From the NCBI GenBank assembly GCA_964533215.1, contig CAZHLJ010000001.1:62001-126000 (forward strand): a stretch of DNA of 64,000 bases, in the 5' to 3' direction. This document shows, one piece after another, positions 59,612 to 64,000 of this stretch (positions are counted from its first letter, which is position 1; every line of letters begins with the position of its first letter). This stretch comes from Bact-08 sp964533215 (lineage in GTDB: Bacteria; Bacteroidota; Bacteroidia; Bacteroidales; UBA932). Under the pieces are notes generated by a model, which did not search any database, was not told where the DNA came from, and saw only the letters and a program-made list of their open reading frames with translations. Both the position numbers and the translations under genes were made by a program.

Positions 59612-62227
59612 ATGAACGAAGATAAAAAGATAGTTGAAACTCCGCTGATGAGGCAATACTTTGCTATAAAAGGGAAATATCCCGATGCATTGCTGCTTTT
59701 CAGGGTCGGAGATTTTTATGAGACTTTCGGGGAGGACGCTATTGTTGCCTCGAAGGTATTGGGAATAGTCCTCACCCGGCGGGCAAATGGCTCGGCACAA
59801 TATGTGGAACTGGCAGGTTTCCCTCATCACTCAATAGATACTTACCTCCCTAAACTGGTTAGAGCGGGCTACAAAGTTGCCATTTGCGACCAGTTGGAAG
59901 ACCCAAAGCTTACAAAGAAAATTGTTAAAAGAGGCATTACAGAGCTGGTCACTCCTGGTGTTGCATACAATGACCAGTTATTGTCGCATAAGGAAAACAA
60001 TTACCTTGCTTCTGTCTATTTCGAAAAGGACCAGGCAGGAATTGCCTTTCTTGATATCTCTACAGGCAGTTTCCGCGTTGCCAGCGGCTCTCTTGCATAT
60101 ATAGATCTTTTGCTGGCAAGCATCGCTCCAAAGGAGGTTCTTCTTCAGAAGGGTTTTCAGAAAGGTTTCGAAGAACATTACGGGAAGGATATTTATGTCT
60201 CTACCATGGATGAATGGGCTTTTGTCACCGATTCTGCCAGAGAAAAGCTGATTCAGCACTTTAAAGTGCCTACACTCAAAGGCTTTGGAATAGAGAGCAT
60301 GCCGTTGGCCGTCACTGCGGCCGGAGCAATACTCTTCTATCTTGAGCTCACCCGGCATGAAGGGCTCGGCCATATATGTTCCATTTCACGTATAGACGAG
60401 GGAGAGTATGTGTGGATTGACAAGTTTACCTTCCGCAACCTTGAAGTTTTCGGGAGTTACCAGGAGAATGCCGCATCGCTTTTCGAAGTTGTGGACCGCA
60501 CATCATCACCAATGGGAGCAAGGCTTCTGAGAAGCTGGATGGCCATGCCCATAAAAAACATTGATGAACTCACACTCAGGCAGAATATTGTAGAATACTT
60601 TGTCGGTAATACTGACCGGAGGGTGGAGCTCCAGAAACGCCTCAGCGATATCGGAGACCTTGAGAGAATCATCTCGAAGGCAGCTGCCGGAAGGATTTCT
60701 CCTAGAGAAGTAGTACAGCTTAAACGTGGGTTAAGCCAGATTCATCCAATAAAGGAGCTATGCCTTGGAGCCGGACTTAAAGAGTTGGAAGAGTGCTCTT
60801 CCAGCCTTGACCCCTGCAATAAATTAAATGACAGGCTATCCAGGGAGATACTTCCAGAACCGGCAGCTCAGTTCGGAAAGGGAGATATTATTGCCGAAGG
60901 AGTGAACGAGGAACTGGACTCTTTAAGGAAGCTGGCAAGACATGGTAAAGAGTATTTGAACGGGATTCAGGAACGTGAGATTGAACGGACCGGAATATCC
61001 TCTCTTAAGATAAGTTACAATAATGTGTTCGGGTACTACCTGGAGGTCAGGAATACTCATAAGGATAAGGTCCCGCAGGACTGGATACGAAAACAGACAC
61101 TTGTAAGTGCAGAACGCTATATAACACAGGAACTCAAGGAGTATGAAGAGAAGATTCTCGGTGCCGAAGAAAAGATTTTATCTCTTGAAACCTCTCTTTT
61201 CGCGGCTATCGTTACCGAGATTCAAAGTAACATATCTGTTATACAAATTAATTCCTCAATCCTTGCCAAACTGGATACCTTGGTTGGTTTTGCCGAAATT
61301 GCAATCAGCAATAATTATAAAAAGCCTTCAATCAACCTTGGAAACAAAATTGTTATCAAAAATGGGCGTCATCCTGTAATTGAAACATTAATGGCTCCCG
61401 GAGAGGAATATATCGCCAATGACCTTTATTTAGACTCAGATAGTCAACAGATTATAATTCTGACAGGTCCAAATATGTCAGGTAAAAGTGCATTACTCAG
61501 ACAAACAGCTCTTATTGTGCTACTTGCACAAATTGGATGCTTTGTCCCGGTTGAATCTGCAGATATAGGTATTGTGGATAAGATCTTCACCCGCGTTGGC
61601 GCTTCTGATAACATTTCAAGGGGTGAGTCTACTTTTATGGTTGAAATGTTGGAGACGGCAACAATTCTACACAACCTTTCGGAGAGATCTCTTATTCTTC
61701 TTGACGAAATTGGCAGAGGTACAAGCACATATGATGGCATGTCTATTGCATGGTCTATTGTTGAATATATTCACGAGCATCCTCTGTACAGAGCCAAGAC
61801 TCTTTTTGCCACCCATTATCATGAACTTAATGATCTTGAAGATAAATTTGAAAGGGTAAAAAACTTCCACATCTCTGTAAAAGAGGTGGATAACTCAGTA
61901 ATCTTTTTAAGAAAACTTCTACCCGGAGGTGTGGCCCACAGCTTTGGTATACATGTGGCAAGAATGGCCGGAATGCCTAAGGATGTCGTTAAAAGGGCGG
62001 AAAGAGTGTTAAAGCAACTGGAAGCTAAAGAGAAAGGAGTATCCAAGTCTGATAAAAAGGGAAGAGTCAGTCTGAACGACGAAGCTGTCCAACTCTCTTT
62101 TTTCCAATTGGATGACCCTCTGCTAGTAAGCATCCGCGATGAGCTTAAAGACATGGATATCAACACAATGTCCCCGCTGGATGCATTTGACAAGTTACGT
62201 AGCCTAAAGAAAAAAATTGGTTTATAA
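59612..62227 (+). CDS. mutS: DNA mismatch repair protein MutS
   Basis: 871 residues, full-length MutS1. The mismatch-reading Phe-x-Glu is in VGDFYETFGED at about residue 34-41. Connector and lever domains follow, then the ATPase with Walker A GPNMSGKSALLRQ (from about residue 619), the ILLDEIGRGTSTYDG Walker B and signature region, and FATHYHELNDLE. It recognises base mismatches and recruits MutL. The start at 59612 is the only one in frame with the N-terminal MutS motif; an ATG at 59608 leads to a 5-codon frame only. The permease gene starts 9 bases after its stop. Confidence 0.97.
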   Translation: MNEDKKIVETPLMRQYFAIKGKYPDALLLFRVGDFYETFGEDAIVASKVLGIVLTRRANGSAQYVELAGFPHHSIDTYLPKLVRAGYKVAICDQLEDPKLTKKIVKRGITELVTPGVAYNDQLLSHKENNYLASVYFEKDQAGIAFLDISTGSFRVASGSLAYIDLLLASIAPKEVLLQKGFQKGFEEHYGKDIYVSTMDEWAFVTDSAREKLIQHFKVPTLKGFGIESMPLAVTAAGAILFYLELTRHEGLGHICSISRIDEGEYVWIDKFTFRNLEVFGSYQENAASLFEVVDRTSSPMGARLLRSWMAMPIKNIDELTLRQNIVEYFVGNTDRRVELQKRLSDIGDLERIISKAAAGRISPREVVQLKRGLSQIHPIKELCLGAGLKELEECSSSLDPCNKLNDRLSREILPEPAAQFGKGDIIAEGVNEELDSLRKLARHGKEYLNGIQEREIERTGISSLKISYNNVFGYYLEVRNTHKDKVPQDWIRKQTLVSAERYITQELKEYEEKILGAEEKILSLETSLFAAIVTEIQSNISVIQINSSILAKLDTLVGFAEIAISNNYKKPSINLGNKIVIKNGRHPVIETLMAPGEEYIANDLYLDSDSQQIIILTGPNMSGKSALLRQTALIVLLAQIGCFVPVESADIGIVDKIFTRVGASDNISRGESTFMVEMLETATILHNLSERSLILLDEIGRGTSTYDGMSIAWSIVEYIHEHPLYRAKTLFATHYHELNDLEDKFERVKNFHISVKEVDNSVIFLRKLLPGGVAHSFGIHVARMAGMPKDVVKRAERVLKQLEAKEKGVSKSDKKGRVSLNDEAVQLSFFQLDDPLLVSIRDELKDMDINTMSPLDAFDKLRSLKKKIGL

Positions 62228-62235
62228 TATATGTC

Positions 62236-63507
62236 ATGATAAGCTTTTACAGAAAATTCTCGATGATAATAAAACTGATAGTTGAAAGTATCAGTTTTGC
62301 CTTCGGGTCGCTGAAGGGTGATAGATTCCGAACATTTCTTTCTCTCTTTGGCGTAAGCATCGGTATCTTCTCTATTGTTACGGTCTTTACTGCAATAGAT
62401 GCCTTGCAGAAAAATGTTGCTACCGGCCTTAACAGCTTTGGAGGAAACACCTTGTACATTCAGGAATTTCCTTGGGAATCTCCTCCAGGTGAAGAATATA
62501 AATGGTGGGAATATCGCAAGAGACCTGCACCAAAGATTGAGGAGCTGCAGTTCATAAAGTCAAAGGCAAAAACAATAGAGGCTGCGGCATTCGTTGCTTT
62601 CACAGAAAAAAATATCCGCTACAAGAGAAGATCTTTCAGTGGTGGATTTATAACTGCCCCGACAAGCGACTGGGACAAGATATCCAACATTGAAATTGAA
62701 ATGGGAAGGTATTTTTCTCCTTACGAGGCTCAATCATCCTCTCCATCTGTGGTTCTTGGCTACAGTGTCTACGAAGAACTCTTTAAAGGAGAAGACCCTA
62801 TAAACAAGATTATAAAGCTTGGCTCCAGCACAGCTCGTGTCATTGGTGTACAGAAAAAGGCAGGAGAGAGTATTGTTAGTATTTTTGACACAGATAACTC
62901 AATAACAATCCCTTACCGCTTTGCAAGTACAATCATCAATGTCCGTAATGCCGGTACACTTATCTGTATCAAACCGCTGCCGACTGCAAGCAGAGACGAT
63001 TTCCTTCAGGAGATAAAGCTGCTTCTAAGGTCATACAGAAGACTCAAACCTACACAGCCGGACAATTTTGCTCTAAACGAGATGACATTCCTGCTGAAAC
63101 AGACAGAGTCCATATTCGGTGGGATAAATCTGGCAGGGTGGATAATAGGCGGCTTCTCAATACTGATAGGTGGCTTTGGAATTGCCAACATTATGTTCGT
63201 GTCGGTCAAGGAGAGGACAAATCTGATAGGAATACAGAAAGCTCTTGGCGCAAAGAAGTACATGATACTTACTCAATTTCTGGCAGAAGCCGCTGTATTG
63301 GCTATCGCAGGAGGTGTTATCGGATTGATAATGGTGTTCGGGGTTGTCCTTGTAACTCAAGGTAATCCTGCTTTTCCGATGGAGTTAAGCGCGTATAATG
63401 TAATACGGGGTATACTAATATCATCTGTAATCGGAATAGTATCCGGATTCATACCTGCCTACACTGCTGCAAGGCTCAATCCTGTTGACGCAATTAACTC
63501 AAAGTAG
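62236..63507 (+). CDS. ABC transporter permease, MacB/FtsX type
   Basis: 423 residues. Helix 1 is at about 30-50 (FLSLFGVSIGIFSIVTVFTA), a periplasmic MacB-like domain of about 230 residues follows, and three C-terminal helices include ANIMFVSVKERTNLIGIQKALGAKKYMILTQFLAEA, the FtsX coupling region. It ends in IPAYTAARLNPVDAINSK, typical of the family. No ATPase is encoded beside it; the nearest is the LolD-type gene at 16090. An in-frame ATG at 62263 is an alternative start. Its last 14 bases overlap the convergent rsmA gene. Confidence 0.9.
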   Translation: MISFYRKFSMIIKLIVESISFAFGSLKGDRFRTFLSLFGVSIGIFSIVTVFTAIDALQKNVATGLNSFGGNTLYIQEFPWESPPGEEYKWWEYRKRPAPKIEELQFIKSKAKTIEAAAFVAFTEKNIRYKRRSFSGGFITAPTSDWDKISNIEIEMGRYFSPYEAQSSSPSVVLGYSVYEELFKGEDPINKIIKLGSSTARVIGVQKKAGESIVSIFDTDNSITIPYRFASTIINVRNAGTLICIKPLPTASRDDFLQEIKLLLRSYRRLKPTQPDNFALNEMTFLLKQTESIFGGINLAGWIIGGFSILIGGFGIANIMFVSVKERTNLIGIQKALGAKKYMILTQFLAEAAVLAIAGGVIGLIMVFGVVLVTQGNPAFPMELSAYNVIRGILISSVIGIVSGFIPAYTAARLNPVDAINSK

Positions 63508-64000
63508 AATTTATCAGCTTTGTAAGTTCAACAAATTCCTCAACTGATAGCTGCTCAGGTCTTTGACCAAGCAGATAGCTTTCAGGCAAGAGCTTTCCGT
63601 TAAGCAGAGGCTTGATTGAGTTTCTTATAGCTTTCCGTCTTTGATTGAAGGATGTTTTGATTACAGTCTTGAAAAGTGCCTCATCGCAATCCAAAGATCT
63701 CCTTGAATTCCTTTTTAACCTTATTACTGCTGACTTAACCTTAGGAGGCGGGTTGAATACATTTTCATCGACGGTAAAGAGATATTCTATATCGTACCAA
63801 GTCTGAAGGAGTACTGAGAGTATTCCATAATTTTTTTTACCCGGCGCAGAGGCAAGCCTCTCGGCAACCTCTTTCTGAATCATTCCCACTACTTCCGGGA
63901 CCCTCTCTTTGTAATCAAGAACCTTGAAGAATATCTGAGATGAAATGTTATAAGGGAAATTCCCTATAATAAGAAAATTACCGGGGAATATGCTCGCCAG
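63494..64000 (-). CDS. rsmA: 16S rRNA dimethyladenosine transferase, 3' part (5' end outside window)
   Basis: The frame is open to the right edge. The visible part starts in the methyltransferase core with IIGNFPYNISSQIFFKVLDYKERVPE, the NxPYxIS catalytic motif of RsmA/KsgA, and continues with the C-terminal domain (NVFNPPPKVKSAVIRLKR, TSFNQRRKAIRNSIKPLL, LLGQRPEQLSVEEFVEL). It dimethylates two adjacent adenosines near the 3' end of 16S rRNA. The N-terminal SAM-binding motif lies beyond base 64000. Confidence 0.95.
   Translation of the reverse strand: MASIFPGNFLIIGNFPYNISSQIFFKVLDYKERVPEVVGMIQKEVAERLASAPGKKNYGILSVLLQTWYDIEYLFTVDENVFNPPPKVKSAVIRLKRNSRRSLDCDEALFKTVIKTSFNQRRKAIRNSIKPLLNGKLLPESYLLGQRPEQLSVEEFVELTKLINSTLS

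Noticed and set aside
1..64000. tRNA, rRNA, CRISPR array, insertion sequence, integrase or att site
   Set aside because: No cloverleaf-like or repeat-spacer pattern and no transposase or recombinase motif was seen; the only long repeat is the 772-bp tract in coding sequence.

Overview
The window is chromosomal DNA of a Bacteroidetes bacterium, most likely order Bacteroidales. The evidence is a SusC/SusD pair with FecR and ECF sigma factor, Bacteroidetes-type promoters (TTTG-N19/20-TAnnTTTG), an S46 dipeptidyl-peptidase, many Cys-lipoproteins of 6-bladed beta-propeller type, a split transketolase and an EF-G paralogue with a degenerate GTPase centre. I see no rRNA, tRNA, CRISPR array, integrase or insertion sequence. 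Species cannot be named from the sequence alone.

Layout. 1-407: 3' end of a repeat-rich protein, followed by a strong terminator. 499-9324 (minus): one nutrient-uptake operon, anti-sigma FecR > SusC > SusD > DUF4843 lipoprotein > PKD-like lipoprotein > ECF sigma; the sigma gene is last instead of first. 9325-9653: the only gap above 300 bases. 9654-32931: mostly housekeeping genes (lepA, split transketolase, trmN6, lolD, EF-G paralogue, rnhB, glycerate kinase, DPP7-like S46 peptidase, Mrp, CBS/DUF21 protein, aspS, M48 protease lipoprotein, thyA-folA, exported superoxide dismutase, FabK-like reductase), with two further ECF sigma modules (13877-15358 and 20508-21688).

33075-53449 (all plus strand, about 20 kb) is the unusual part. 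Seven lipoproteins of the 6-bladed propeller class occur in two groups. Between the groups lies a membrane-anchored TPR protein with a C-terminal helix-turn-helix. The second group runs directly into TolC, a membrane-fusion protein and two different RND permeases, followed by a TlpA-type thioredoxin protein. The first and third propeller genes share a 772-bp identical tract, a sign of recent duplication or gene conversion. The intergenic region before the efflux operon (40339-40497) carries a hairpin, two copies of a 15-bp direct repeat and a 13-bp palindrome placed between candidate -33 and -7 elements. My inference is that this is a sensor-regulator-efflux locus; its substrate is unknown.

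53521-64000: a small membrane protein with its own terminator; a minus-strand operon of serine hydrolase > glycosyltransferase > YfhO-like membrane protein > small unknown protein; then mutS, an FtsX/MacB-type permease, and the 3' part of rsmA running off the right edge.
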